Of a stretch of 11,611 nt of DNA, positions 1-7,888 are shown one piece after another. The notes beneath the pieces were generated by a model, which made no database searches, was not told where the DNA came from, and saw nothing but the letters and a program-made list of their open reading frames with translations. Each line of letters starts with the position of its first letter. Position 1 is the first letter of the stretch. The translations under genes and the position numbers were made by a program. Source of the DNA: Arenicella sp. (GTDB lineage Bacteria; Pseudomonadota; Gammaproteobacteria; Arenicellales; Arenicellaceae); contig JALZWI010000268.1 of NCBI GenBank assembly GCA_023299895.1, positions 1 through 11,611 on the forward strand. Direction: 5' to 3'.

Positions 1-2
1 TA

Positions 3-857
3 TTGGTTTTTACGCTGTTATTACTAAGCGCATGTACTGCGGCTGAGTTTTTCATCAAGCGTGCGGTTAACGGCTTTGAGAAAGACATACTTAGAGAACT
101 GAAAAGTTTGGCCGATTTTACTGGTGAGCAATTATTAGAAATTGACGCTTTGGCAGCCACAAGTGATCACTGGATGCGAACGGAACGTTTGAGTTCGGTT
201 CAATCATTAACATTAATTTTGGCGGCCGATGTCGAACAACAAGGGCAAATAGACCCCAGTAATTGGTATAAGACCGCAAATTTTCTTAACGTTGGTTTGG
301 CAATTAATCAATCGCCTGACTTGATCAACCGTTTCTCAAGGCTTGTAACGAGTTTGACAGAAGAACAAGTTAATCAAGTATTGAGAAATTTTACTGATGA
401 GTTAGATAAGTGGTTAAAAAAAAGTGAAGATAGAACCATTGAAAGACAAAATAAACGCATCGTTGATGGGTTGAAGTGGGCATTTCGAGCAATTGATCAG
501 CCGCTGACCCGTCAGCAAAGAGATTACGCAAAGGATTTTTTAAGTGATCGGAGAGTTGATTTTGATTATCAACGTCAAATCAAAATTAACGAGACTAATC
601 AGTTAAGTGAAATAGTCATAAATGCACAGGCCTTGGGAGCCGATGAAGTTAGTCGCCAACTGCAAGTATTTTTTACACAAATAGAAAACACTAAGTCGGT
701 TCCGCATGAACAAGATTGGCAATATAACGTCGACTTATTTTTACAATTAGTAAATTATTTTCTGGTTGATTTGGACATGCAAGAGCGGTTAGATATAGGA
801 ACGGCATTACGTAAGTATGAGCAAATTTTTGATGAGTTGTCCAAGGCCGGTGATTAA
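3..857 (+). CDS. Putative lipoprotein, DUF6279-like, 5' end cut by window edge
   Basis: The reading frame opens almost at the first base with a hydrophobic stretch and a lipobox (Leu-Ser-Ala-Cys, residues 8-11 counted from the TTG at position 3), so this looks like a lipid-anchored envelope protein. The usual basic residues before the hydrophobic core are missing, so the true start is probably upstream of the window and the TTG may be internal. The rest is about 270 residues, predicted mostly helical and rich in Gln, Glu and Lys. Repeated 'LT-x-x-Q' segments (near residues 118-122 and 168-172) separated by Trp-containing helices recall the DUF6279 lipoproteins of gammaproteobacteria. That assignment is from pattern only and no enzymatic motif is visible. 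It lies 61 bp before the gamma-glutamyltransferase on the same strand, and that gene appears to have its own promoter. Function unknown. Confidence 0.6.
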   Translation: MVFTLLLLSACTAAEFFIKRAVNGFEKDILRELKSLADFTGEQLLEIDALAATSDHWMRTERLSSVQSLTLILAADVEQQGQIDPSNWYKTANFLNVGLAINQSPDLINRFSRLVTSLTEEQVNQVLRNFTDELDKWLKKSEDRTIERQNKRIVDGLKWAFRAIDQPLTRQQRDYAKDFLSDRRVDFDYQRQIKINETNQLSEIVINAQALGADEVSRQLQVFFTQIENTKSVPHEQDWQYNVDLFLQLVNYFLVDLDMQERLDIGTALRKYEQIFDELSKAGD

Positions 858-883
858 TGTAGCTCTGCTGTAAACGGTTAGTG

Positions 884-911
884 TTGATAACAGACAATAT
901 CGAGTTACAAT
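884..911 (+). promoter_or_regulatory. Candidate sigma70 promoter for gamma-glutamyltransferase
   Basis: TTGATA at 884-889 and TACAAT at 906-911 are separated by 16 bp and resemble -35 and -10 boxes. The expected transcription start, about 6-8 bp after the -10, falls on or next to the ATG at 919, which would give a leaderless or nearly leaderless mRNA. No Shine-Dalgarno sequence precedes that ATG, which agrees. This is a motif match only. Confidence 0.4.
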
Positions 912-918
912 ACAATCC

Positions 919-2703
919 ATGAAAAATTGTTTGATTTTAGCGAGTTTATTGCTCGTCTCATGCGCACCTTCGCAACCGACGGGCGTTACTACTTTAGAAG
1001 CTGCTTTAGAAACTAGTTCAGAAGGAACTACAGCAATTGATGGCACTGCATTGCAAGCAATGGTAGTGACAGCGAATCCACATGCCACTAAAGCAGGCGC
1101 TGATATTCTACGCGCAGGCGGCTCAGCAGTTGATGCGGCTATCGCGATTGAGTCGGTACTGAGTTTGGTCGAGCCGCAGAGTTCGGGTCTGGGTGGTGGT
1201 GGATTCATGACCTATTTCGACAATACTACCAAGCAGGTCAGTGTCTATGATGGCAGAGAAACCGCGCCTAAAAGCGCTACGCCAAAACTGTTTCTTGATT
1301 CTTCGGGCAAGCCTTTGGCATTTAGTAAAGCCAAAATTAGCGGTATTTCAACAGGTGTGCCTGGTATGGTCTCGTTATTGCAGCTAGCGCATGAAGATCA
1401 TGGGCGCTTGGCTTGGCGAGATAATTTCAAACATGCGGCTCAACTGGCTACTGATGGTTTTAACATTTCACCGCGTCTACATAATTTTATTGAGCGTTTT
1501 GCAAATGCGATACCGAACACGATTGAAGAAGGGCCAATAGATGCTCATCAGTATTTTTATGATAGTGCAGGGCAGGCTTATCCAATCGGGTATAAATTAA
1601 AAAACCCAGCTTATGCGAATAGCCTAGCGTTGATTTCAGACGATCCGCGAGCGTTTTATGAAGGGGAAATTGCAGATCAAATTATTCAACAAACAAGCAA
1701 TTTGCCGCGCGCAGGTGGTTTGACTAAACAGGATTTAGCAAATTATTCGGCTCGCCGACAAACAGCATTATGTACACCGTATAGGGCGTTGACCTTATGT
1801 GGCCCGCCGCCACCGTCATCTTGGTTAGCCGTTAGCATGATCATGGGCTTGCTTGAACGAGGACCACAATTTTCAAGTGATGCTGAGCAAGACGCTGCAA
1901 ACTGGATGCTATTTGCCGAGGCGCAACGATTAGCTTATGCCGATCGAGATCATTATGTCGCCGATACCGATTTTGTCGACGTGCCGTTAGAAGGCCTATT
2001 AAGTTCGGCGTATTTAGCTGAGCGAGCTCAGAGAATCTCCAGTGACAAAGTTATTGAAGATATAAACTATGGTGACCCATGGGCATATCAACAAAGCACA
2101 TCAACTGCTATGGGGGTTGATGCAACGATCGACACAGCAGGAACAACACATTTTGTCGTGGTTGATTTGCAGGGTAATGTTGTTTCGTTGACGGCGAGTG
2201 TTGAAAGTGTGTTTGGTTCTACCCGCATGGCGGGTGGAATGTTTCTGAACAATCAATTAACTGATTTTTCGTTCCAACCGTATGATGACCAAGGTAATAA
2301 GATTGCCAATTCAGTCGAACCCGGTAAGCGGCCTCGTTCATCCATGTCTCCTACTATTGTGCTGAATGAAAATAGTGAATTTCTTATGGCAACAGGCTCG
2401 CCAGGCGGTAATTCGATTATTGCTTACACCGCAAAAACATTAGTGGGAGTGCTTGATTGGGCTTTGACACCGCAAGCCGCAATAGACCTGCCCAACATGA
2501 TTGCGCGTGGAAATAAGGTGCGTATTGAACAACAACGTGCTTCTGAAAGTTTAATAACAGGTCTTAGAAATTTCGATTATGACGTGGATGAGAGCGGTGG
2601 TGAAAATTCAGGTTTGAGTGTGGTTGTAAGAGACGGGCAAGGTAATTTAGTTGGCGGAGTTGATTCACGCCGCGAAGGAGTAATCGTACTAGTTGTGCCT
2701 TAA
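919..2703 (+). CDS. ggt: Gamma-glutamyltransferase (lipoprotein type)
   Basis: Transfers or hydrolyses the gamma-glutamyl group of glutathione and related compounds in the envelope; the precursor cleaves itself into two subunits. At 594 residues it is close to the family's usual length. The N-terminus has a lipobox (Leu-Val-Ser-Cys, residues 12-15), so the enzyme is probably lipid-anchored. The large-subunit part carries the 'GLGGGGFM' segment and the substrate-binding Arg113 (in 'DGRETAP'). The nucleophile is Thr409 in 'TTHF', the first residue of the small subunit after self-cleavage. Thr425, Asp449 in 'NNQLTDF', Ser474-Ser475 in 'SSMSPT' and the 'GSPGG' oxyanion loop (493-497) match the E. 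coli enzyme's active site, so it should be active. The ATG is chosen because the signal peptide begins there. It is convergent with the VWA gene, with stop codons one base apart. Confidence 0.95.
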   Translation: MKNCLILASLLLVSCAPSQPTGVTTLEAALETSSEGTTAIDGTALQAMVVTANPHATKAGADILRAGGSAVDAAIAIESVLSLVEPQSSGLGGGGFMTYFDNTTKQVSVYDGRETAPKSATPKLFLDSSGKPLAFSKAKISGISTGVPGMVSLLQLAHEDHGRLAWRDNFKHAAQLATDGFNISPRLHNFIERFANAIPNTIEEGPIDAHQYFYDSAGQAYPIGYKLKNPAYANSLALISDDPRAFYEGEIADQIIQQTSNLPRAGGLTKQDLANYSARRQTALCTPYRALTLCGPPPPSSWLAVSMIMGLLERGPQFSSDAEQDAANWMLFAEAQRLAYADRDHYVADTDFVDVPLEGLLSSAYLAERAQRISSDKVIEDINYGDPWAYQQSTSTAMGVDATIDTAGTTHFVVVDLQGNVVSLTASVESVFGSTRMAGGMFLNNQLTDFSFQPYDDQGNKIANSVEPGKRPRSSMSPTIVLNENSEFLMATGSPGGNSIIAYTAKTLVGVLDWALTPQAAIDLPNMIARGNKVRIEQQRASESLITGLRNFDYDVDESGGENSGLSVVVRDGQGNLVGGVDSRREGVIVLVVP

Positions 2704-2704
2704 C

Positions 2705-3880
2705 TCAACGACTCAAATGCGTCATGGCTTGTTCCATGCCATTTAAAGTGAGAGGGTACATTTGATCATTCATTAAATTTTGAATAATTTTAGTTGATTG
2801 AGTGTGGTGCCAATATTTTTGAGGGGTAGGGTTTAACCACACTGTTTTTTTGTATGTGTCTGTAAAGCACTTTAGCCAGTTCGCTCCTGGCTCACGGTTT
2901 ATGAAATCCAAACTGCCACCTGCATGCGTGATTTCATAAGTTGCCATGGCGGCATCACCGACAAAAATCACTTTGTAGTCGCTGCCGTATTTTCTCAGTA
3001 CATCATGTGTAGGAATTACTTCATCATAATGAAGTTGGTTGTCTTGCCAAAGACCGTCGTAGATAAAGTTGTGGAAGTAAAAATATTCCATGTGCTTGAA
3101 CTCTATTTTTGCTGCGCTGAATAATTCTTCACAGGTTTTCACATAAGGATCCATTGAGCCACCAACGTCAAAAAGTATGAGCACTTTTACTGCATTGTGT
3201 CGTTCGGGAACCATTTTGATATCTAACAGACCTGCATTTTGCGCAGTCGAGCGAATAGTGCCATCGAGATCGAGTTCATTTTGAGCACCAGTGCGGGCAA
3301 ATTTACGCAGGCGACGAAGAGCCATTTTAATATTGCGTGTACCGAGTTCAATGCTATCGTCGAGGTCTTTGAATTTGCGTTGTTCCCAAACTTTGACTGC
3401 GCTTTTACCGCCACCTTCACCACCAACACGAATACCCTCAGGGTTATAGCCACTGTTACCAAAAGGTGAAGTGCCGCCAGTGCCAATCCATTTACTGCCG
3501 CCCTGATGGCGTTCCTTTTGCTCTTCTAGTCTTTTTTTGAATTCTTCTATGAGTTTTTCCAAACCACCTAAGCTTTCAATTTTTGTTTTTTCTTCTTCTG
3601 ATAGAGTTTTTAAAAATTCGCTACGGATCCAATCTTCAGGGATTAAGGCTTCAATAAAATCTTCAATTTTGTCTAGTTCGGTAAAATGTACATTAAATGC
3701 TCGATCAAATTTATCAAAGTACTTTTCATCTTTGACCATGCAGACGCGACTCAAATAATAAAACTGCTCGATATCGGCAAAGGCTAGATTTTTCTCAAGT
3801 GCTGTTATGAGCACGGACAATTCACCAAAGGTAACGGGTAGACCTTGTTTACGTAAAGTGTCAAAAAAATTGAGTAGCAC
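2705..3880 (-). CDS. VWA domain protein, CoxE-like, partner of MoxR ATPase
   Basis: A 391-residue protein of the VWA/CoxE family, which usually works with a MoxR AAA+ ATPase in metal insertion or complex remodelling. The N-terminal region (about 1-125) is helical and ends in a charged coiled-coil-like stretch. Residues about 127-158 form a Gly-rich linker. The C-terminal VWA domain has a MIDAS-like motif 'DVGGSM' (Asp238 to Met243), the form typical of this subgroup in place of canonical DxSxS, and a later 'VGDAAM' at 308-313. The start is a GTG at 3880: it gives 'MLLNFFDTLR', which fits family N-termini, and no ATG is in frame upstream. There is no clear ribosome binding site. It lies 26 bp after the MoxR gene, so the two form an operon. 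The substrate complex cannot be told from this window. Confidence 0.88.
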   Translation of the reverse strand: MLLNFFDTLRKQGLPVTFGELSVLITALEKNLAFADIEQFYYLSRVCMVKDEKYFDKFDRAFNVHFTELDKIEDFIEALIPEDWIRSEFLKTLSEEEKTKIESLGGLEKLIEEFKKRLEEQKERHQGGSKWIGTGGTSPFGNSGYNPEGIRVGGEGGGKSAVKVWEQRKFKDLDDSIELGTRNIKMALRRLRKFARTGAQNELDLDGTIRSTAQNAGLLDIKMVPERHNAVKVLILFDVGGSMDPYVKTCEELFSAAKIEFKHMEYFYFHNFIYDGLWQDNQLHYDEVIPTHDVLRKYGSDYKVIFVGDAAMATYEITHAGGSLDFINREPGANWLKCFTDTYKKTVWLNPTPQKYWHHTQSTKIIQNLMNDQMYPLTLNGMEQAMTHLSR

Positions 3881-3906
3881 AGGTGTTAATAAAAATCGGT
3901 ATTCAT

Positions 3907-4755
3907 TTAGCGATTAGTTTCGCGGCGATGCATAAAGGCTAACTTTTCTAGCAAATGTACGTCTTGCTCATTTTTTAATAAAGCGCCATAAAGTGGTGGA
4001 ATAGCTTTGGTGTTATCACGATTTTTAAGTATGTCGTCAGGAATATCATCTGCCATTAACAGCTTTAACCAATCAATTAATTCTGACGTCGATGGTTTTT
4101 TTCGCAGACCAGAAATTGAGCGGACTTCAAAAAAAACATCGAGGGCTTCTTTGACTAGGTTTTTTTTCACATCTGGGTGATGTACAGCAACGATTTTTTC
4201 CATTGTCGGTCGATCTGGAAAATTAATAAAGTGAAAAAAACAACGGCGTAAAAACGCGTCGGGAAGTTCTTTTTCATTATTACTGGTAATGATGATGATC
4301 GGTCGATGCTTTGCTTTAATTGTCTCGCCTGTTTCGTAGACAAAAAACTCCATTTTATCAATTTCCACTAATAAATCGTTAGGAAACTCAATATCGGCTT
4401 TGTCAATCTCATCAATGAGTAGCACGACTTGCTCGTCTGACTCAAAAGCCTCCCAGAGTTTGCCTTTGTCGATATAGTTTTTAATGTTGCTGACATCGGC
4501 ATCGCCCAACTGAGAATCGCGCAGTCGAGACACGGCGTCGTATTCATACAGACCTTGTTGCGCTTTGGTGGTGGACTTGATATGCCATTGGATCAATTTT
4601 ATATCAAGCGAGCTTGCGACTTCTTCTGCTAACATGGTTTTACCAGTGCCAGGCTCACCTTTAATTAATAGCGGTCGTTGTAAAATTACCGAAGAGTTAA
4701 CTGCTAAGCTAAGGTCGTCGGTAGAGACATAGGTATCGCTGCCATTGAATTGCAT
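3907..4755 (-). CDS. MoxR-family AAA+ ATPase
   Basis: A 282-residue MoxR-type AAA+ ATPase, expected to form a ring and remodel or activate a target with the VWA protein encoded just downstream. Visible motifs in order are Walker A 'GEPGTGKT' (33-40), Walker B 'LLIDEID' with Asp115-Glu116, sensor 1 'TSNN' (157-160), candidate arginine-finger residues Arg170-Arg171 in 'FLRRC', and a sensor-2-like 'GLRKKPS' (216-222). All catalytic positions are present. Length is normal for the group. The gene ends in TAA followed directly by ATG, and the VWA GTG start lies 26 bp beyond. A -10-like TATAAT lies about 45 bp upstream in the spacer shared with alkB. The family is clear; the client is not. Confidence 0.93.
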   Translation of the reverse strand: MQFNGSDTYVSTDDLSLAVNSSVILQRPLLIKGEPGTGKTMLAEEVASSLDIKLIQWHIKSTTKAQQGLYEYDAVSRLRDSQLGDADVSNIKNYIDKGKLWEAFESDEQVVLLIDEIDKADIEFPNDLLVEIDKMEFFVYETGETIKAKHRPIIIITSNNEKELPDAFLRRCFFHFINFPDRPTMEKIVAVHHPDVKKNLVKEALDVFFEVRSISGLRKKPSTSELIDWLKLLMADDIPDDILKNRDNTKAIPPLYGALLKNEQDVHLLEKLAFMHRRETNR

Positions 4756-4828
4756 ATTGCACCATTTAAATTCTGTATTAGATGTAATTATTTATGATCA
4801 TTATAAATGAAGCTAACATACAAAATGT
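4756..4828. promoter_or_regulatory. Divergent AT-rich control region between moxR-like gene and alkB
   Basis: This 73 bp spacer separates two divergent genes. On the - strand TATAAT (4805-4800) is a good -10 candidate for the MoxR operon. The same bases read on the + strand give TATAAA (4802-4807), a possible -10 for alkB. No convincing -35 box was found for either direction. A perfect ATGATCAT palindrome sits at 4794-4801 beside them. Overlapping -10 elements would make the two promoters mutually exclusive, but this is inference. Confidence 0.35.
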
Positions 4829-4831
4829 ATG
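4817..4831. repeat. Inverted repeat over the alkB start codon
   Basis: CATACA and TGTATG form a perfect 6 bp inverted repeat around AAA, and the right arm includes the alkB ATG (4829-4831). It could be an operator, or an mRNA hairpin masking the start. It could also be chance in AT-rich DNA. Confidence 0.3.
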
Positions 4832-5452
4832 ACAAATAAACATTCTCAAACTCAATTACTAGCATCAGAGCCATTAACGTTGAATCTGCCGGATGCTGAG
4901 ATCAGTTATTCTGATGAATTTATTGATGTTGAAGGCGCATGGCGGTTATACGAGTATTTAAAATTAAATATCGACTGGCGTCAAGAAACCATCGCTATTT
5001 ATGGTAAGGAACATCCAATACCGCGACTTTGGTGTTGGATGGGTGATTCAGGGTTGGATTACGGTTATTCGAATAAAACCATGAAACCCGTTCAATGGTC
5101 TAGCGAGGTGTTGTTGATCAAGTCTCAGCTCGAAGCCACTACCAAGAAAAGTTTCAATAGCGTACTCATCAATTATTATCGAGATGGGCACGACTCAAAC
5201 GGTTGGCATGCAGATGATGAGCCAGAATTGGGCACCAATCCAGTGATTGCTTCAGTGAGTTTAGGTGCGGCACGAGACTTTCATTTGAGGCATAATCATG
5301 ACAAACAACTCAAATATTCAATAGCACTTGAGCATGGTAGTTTATTAATCATGCAAGGCACGACCCAACGTTATTGGAAACATCATATTCCGAAACGTGC
5401 GCAAGCTGAAGGCAGAATTAACCTTACCTTTCGAACGATTAAACCAAACTAA
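4829..5452 (+). CDS. alkB: AlkB-type 2-oxoglutarate/Fe(II) DNA-repair dioxygenase
   Basis: A 207-residue dioxygenase of the AlkB family, closest in layout to the ALKBH2/3-like bacterial proteins. These remove alkyl groups from DNA or RNA bases by oxidative demethylation using Fe(II), O2 and 2-oxoglutarate. The Fe ligands are His127 and Asp129 in 'WHADDE' and His185 in 'WKHHIPK'. The 2-oxoglutarate/substrate motif R-x-N-x-x-x-R is Arg196, Asn198 and Arg202. The upstream 'NYYRDG' segment is also typical. All catalytic residues are present, so it should be active. The ATG at 4829 is preferred because an ATG four bases earlier runs into a stop after four codons. No ribosome binding site is clear. 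The rhomboid gene begins 5 bp after the stop, suggesting co-transcription. Substrate preference is not predictable here. Confidence 0.93.
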   Translation: MTNKHSQTQLLASEPLTLNLPDAEISYSDEFIDVEGAWRLYEYLKLNIDWRQETIAIYGKEHPIPRLWCWMGDSGLDYGYSNKTMKPVQWSSEVLLIKSQLEATTKKSFNSVLINYYRDGHDSNGWHADDEPELGTNPVIASVSLGAARDFHLRHNHDKQLKYSIALEHGSLLIMQGTTQRYWKHHIPKRAQAEGRINLTFRTIKPN

Positions 5453-5457
5453 CTAAT

Positions 5458-6198
5458 ATGCCATCTATTTCTGAGCTTTTAAAAAGTAATGTGAATCGCC
5501 TTATCACGATTAACCTTGTCGTGTTTTTCTTGTTAGAAGCTTTTTTTGCCGGCGGCAGGAGCGGGTTAGAATTATATTTTTGGAAAAATCCTGAGTTTAG
5601 TTTTTGGCAACCCTTTAGCCATATGTTCTTGCATGGCAATCTAATGCCACATTTAGCATTTAATATGTTTGCATTGTGGTCTTTTGGTCGGTTGTTGGAG
5701 CAAGTTTGGGGTAATCAGCGTTTTTTAATATTCTATCTTGTCTGCGGTATTGGTGCGGCATTGATACATGAAGTTGTAACGCAAATTCAATTTCAAGCAC
5801 TTTACGATCAGTTGCTTGCCGCTGGATTATCTATCTCCCAGGTTGAAAATATATTACTAACAGGTCGTGATGTGTCGACTGGCTACCAAACAATATCACG
5901 TGAGATGCTTTCTGAATTTTATAATTTATATCACGCGCCAACAGTCGGTGCATCGGGTGCTGTATATGGAATATTAGTCGCTTTCGCAATGTTGTTTCCT
6001 AACTTTAAAATCATGTTGATCTTTTTGCCTGTGCCAATCGCGGCGAAATACTTTGTGCCAGTGTTATTGTTAATTGACTTGTCAGCAGGAATAACAGGTT
6101 TTTCTATTTTTGGCAGCAATATTGCTCACTTTGCACATATCGGTGGCGCAGTCGCAGGTTTTGTTTTAGTGCAATATTGGGTCAGGCAAAGTCGTTAA
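5458..6198 (+). CDS. Rhomboid family intramembrane serine protease
   Basis: A 246-residue polytopic inner-membrane protease that cleaves transmembrane segments of other proteins. Hydrophobic segments lie near 14-31, 64-82, 87-104, 168-190, 197-215 and 225-240. The catalytic dyad is Ser166 in 'GASGAVYG' and His227 in 'AHFAHIGG'. His65 and Asn69 in the 'HLAFN' segment provide the usual oxyanion-hole side. A hydrophilic stretch of roughly 55 residues (about 106-160) lies just before the catalytic-serine helix and is longer than in GlpG. Together with the 'MLFPN' and 'AKYFV' segments it recalls a rhomboid subgroup common in Bacteroidota, though similar proteins occur elsewhere. The gene follows alkB by 5 bp and converges on the E1-like gene, with stops 7 bp apart. 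Natural substrate unknown. Confidence 0.92.
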   Translation: MPSISELLKSNVNRLITINLVVFFLLEAFFAGGRSGLELYFWKNPEFSFWQPFSHMFLHGNLMPHLAFNMFALWSFGRLLEQVWGNQRFLIFYLVCGIGAALIHEVVTQIQFQALYDQLLAAGLSISQVENILLTGRDVSTGYQTISREMLSEFYNLYHAPTVGASGAVYGILVAFAMLFPNFKIMLIFLPVPIAAKYFVPVLLLIDLSAGITGFSIFGSNIAHFAHIGGAVAGFVLVQYWVRQSR

Positions 6199-6205
6199 AA
6201 AATGA

Positions 6206-7204
6206 TTATTCATCTGGAGTTAGAACAGCCAGTTTTTTATACCCCTTTTGGGCTAACTGTTGGGCTGCTATAAGAGCTCGTTGACCGCTTTTGCAGGCCA
6301 GCACGATAGAATCATCTTGAGGAAGCGACTGGGTATTGTTTGTTAGATCTGACAACGGAATATTAACAAGGTTATCAAACTCCAAGGGTGACTCGGTCAC
6401 CTCATTTGAGTTGCGCACATCAACGACTAAATCTTGTGTAGATACTTTTGCAGAAGTAACGAATTTGCATGAATCATGATCAGGCTCCTCAGAATTAGAA
6501 AAATCGACAACATGCTGTTGATAATTCCATAGATCAAGATAGAGTAATTTCCCGTTTAATTGCGCATCATCATTGAGCGCAACTTTCAACACTTCTTGCG
6601 CTTGAATACTTGCGATAATACCAACACTGGGCCCCGTCACTCCGACCGTATCACAATTTATTAATTGGCTCGAAATTTGCGGAAATACAGCGCGAATACT
6701 AGGAGCAGGCTTTAGCTTCGTACCACAAAAAACCGCCACCCAGCCAAAAGTGCTATTGACTGACGCTGATACTAATGGAATTCGATTGATATAGCAGTAG
6801 TCGCTTAAAATATAGCTGGTCAGAAAATTATCAGCGGCATCGACAACAATTGCTGCGTCGCCAATTAGGTCTGTGATGTTTGACTGATTCAGTCGTTGGC
6901 AGTAACTCTGTATTTCTATTTCGCTATTAATTGACTTCAGTTCTCGTGTAGCAATCACCGATTTCTTTTTGCCGATATCATTTTCACGAAACAAAATTTG
7001 ACGGTGTAGATTGCTAATACTAACAAGATCGCTATCGACTAAAGTGATCTTGCCAATACCCGCGCCAGCGAGCTGGGCACCAAGTTGGCAGCCAAGCCCA
7101 CCTGCACCGACGATTAGAACAGAGGTGTTTGCTAGTTGTTCTTGTCCATTTTTATCAATGTTGTCGACTTGATTTTGGCGGGAATAGCGTTCGGAGTGGT
7201 GCAT
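6206..7204 (-). CDS. MoeB/ThiF/HesA-like adenylyltransferase with short C-terminal rhodanese domain
   Basis: E1-like enzyme expected to adenylate the C-terminus of a ubiquitin-fold sulfur carrier (MoaD or ThiS type), for molybdopterin or thiamine/thio-cofactor synthesis. The ThiF domain spans about 1-245: 'RYSRQ' (6-10), nucleotide loop 'GAGGLG' (33-38), Asp57/Asp59, 'NLHRQ' with Arg68, Lys79-81, and Asp125 in 'DN'. Cys184 in 'NCDTVGV' is the usual conserved cysteine. A rhodanese-like domain covers about 257-330 with Cys304 in the six-residue loop 'CKSGQR', suited to carrying persulfide sulfur. Oddities: the first zinc CxxC is replaced by Ser169-x-x-Ala172 ('SIRAVFP'), the second is reduced to one Cys246, the family Arg after 'DNF' is Ser130, and the rhodanese ends early at 'VLTPDE'. 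Fold is confident; the carrier partner is unknown and no moaD or thiS is in view. Confidence 0.85.
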   Translation of the reverse strand: MHHSERYSRQNQVDNIDKNGQEQLANTSVLIVGAGGLGCQLGAQLAGAGIGKITLVDSDLVSISNLHRQILFRENDIGKKKSVIATRELKSINSEIEIQSYCQRLNQSNITDLIGDAAIVVDAADNFLTSYILSDYCYINRIPLVSASVNSTFGWVAVFCGTKLKPAPSIRAVFPQISSQLINCDTVGVTGPSVGIIASIQAQEVLKVALNDDAQLNGKLLYLDLWNYQQHVVDFSNSEEPDHDSCKFVTSAKVSTQDLVVDVRNSNEVTESPLEFDNLVNIPLSDLTNNTQSLPQDDSIVLACKSGQRALIAAQQLAQKGYKKLAVLTPDE

Positions 7205-7261
7205 CAGAGTAGCTTAACTACTTTTGATCTAAATGGCGACTATAAGTTTTATTTCTAATTA

Positions 7262-7888
7262 TCAATTTGCTATAGAAAAGTCACCAAAGAATAGATCTTG
7301 ATGATTAGTTTTATCATTCTCGTTTTGTAAAGGAAATAGAGAACCTTCCCCACCAATATAATTAACTAAGTCTCCCGGAGTCATATAGTTAGTCTGTTCT
7401 ATAACCCCTGCGCGCTCCCACGCTTCTTGGACTAACGTTGAGCAGATAAGAGGCTTAGAGTTATTATATAGCTTATTGATGTTTGGCCTAAATACGCCAA
7501 ACCAAACTTGTAAGATGTAAGTTAATAATATCCAAGATGTTTTATATGGTCGCAACGATTCCACAGAATCCATCAGAGTTTTTCGAATATTTGATGTTGT
7601 TTTCGAATTGCTGAGCGGCATTTTGCCGAGATACATTTCACTTTGATGATGCCTGGCAAACCACCATTCAAGTGGTACCATTTGGTATCCATAGGAAGAG
7701 CTATTTCGAGTTTCAATCACAAACCACAAACCTCTGATTTCAATTATAATGGCAGTGTGAATAAAATCTGATCCAGATAGAAAGCGTATTATTATATCTA
7801 TAAAACTATTCTTGCCTTTGATGAAAATCACATCACCTGTTTGAATGTTTTTAAAATGTGTTTGTTTATAGCTACTGTTATTTGTCAT
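7262..7888 (-). CDS. YiiX/YebB-like permuted NlpC/P60 cysteine hydrolase
   Basis: A 208-residue protein with the circularly permuted NlpC/P60 papain-like layout, in which histidine comes first and cysteine last. 'TGDVIF' (17-22) begins the core. His44 in 'FIHTAI' and Glu59 in 'VIETR' are the likely histidine and acidic/polar triad members. Cys149 in 'LICSTLVQEAW' is the likely nucleophile, followed by 'TPGDL' (170-174). Members act on amide or ester bonds in peptidoglycan, lipids or proteins; the substrate cannot be read from sequence. No signal peptide is visible, so it may be cytoplasmic. A hydrophobic stretch at about 118-132 could touch membrane. It lies 42 bp after the histidine kinase and 57 bp before the E1-like gene, all on one strand. 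A GGGAG is present but about 13 bases from the ATG, far for a ribosome binding site. Confidence 0.75.
   Translation of the reverse strand: MTNNSSYKQTHFKNIQTGDVIFIKGKNSFIDIIIRFLSGSDFIHTAIIIEIRGLWFVIETRNSSSYGYQMVPLEWWFARHHQSEMYLGKMPLSNSKTTSNIRKTLMDSVESLRPYKTSWILLTYILQVWFGVFRPNINKLYNNSKPLICSTLVQEAWERAGVIEQTNYMTPGDLVNYIGGEGSLFPLQNENDKTNHQDLFFGDFSIAN

Noticed and set aside
416..423. Run of eight A in the first lipoprotein gene, a possible frameshift site
   Set aside because: The reading frame continues smoothly on both sides and no alternative product of interest arises.
807..1208. 133-codon - strand frame opposite the gamma-glutamyltransferase
   Set aside because: It overlaps the start of a gene whose protein matches its family throughout; the antisense translation has no recognisable features.
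3223..3486. Frames on both strands inside the VWA gene
   Set aside because: They are shadows of the Gly-rich linker coding region and show no family motifs.
6199..6205. Terminator between the convergent rhomboid and E1-like genes
   Set aside because: Only 7 bp separate the stops and no hairpin with a T-run could be found across the junction.
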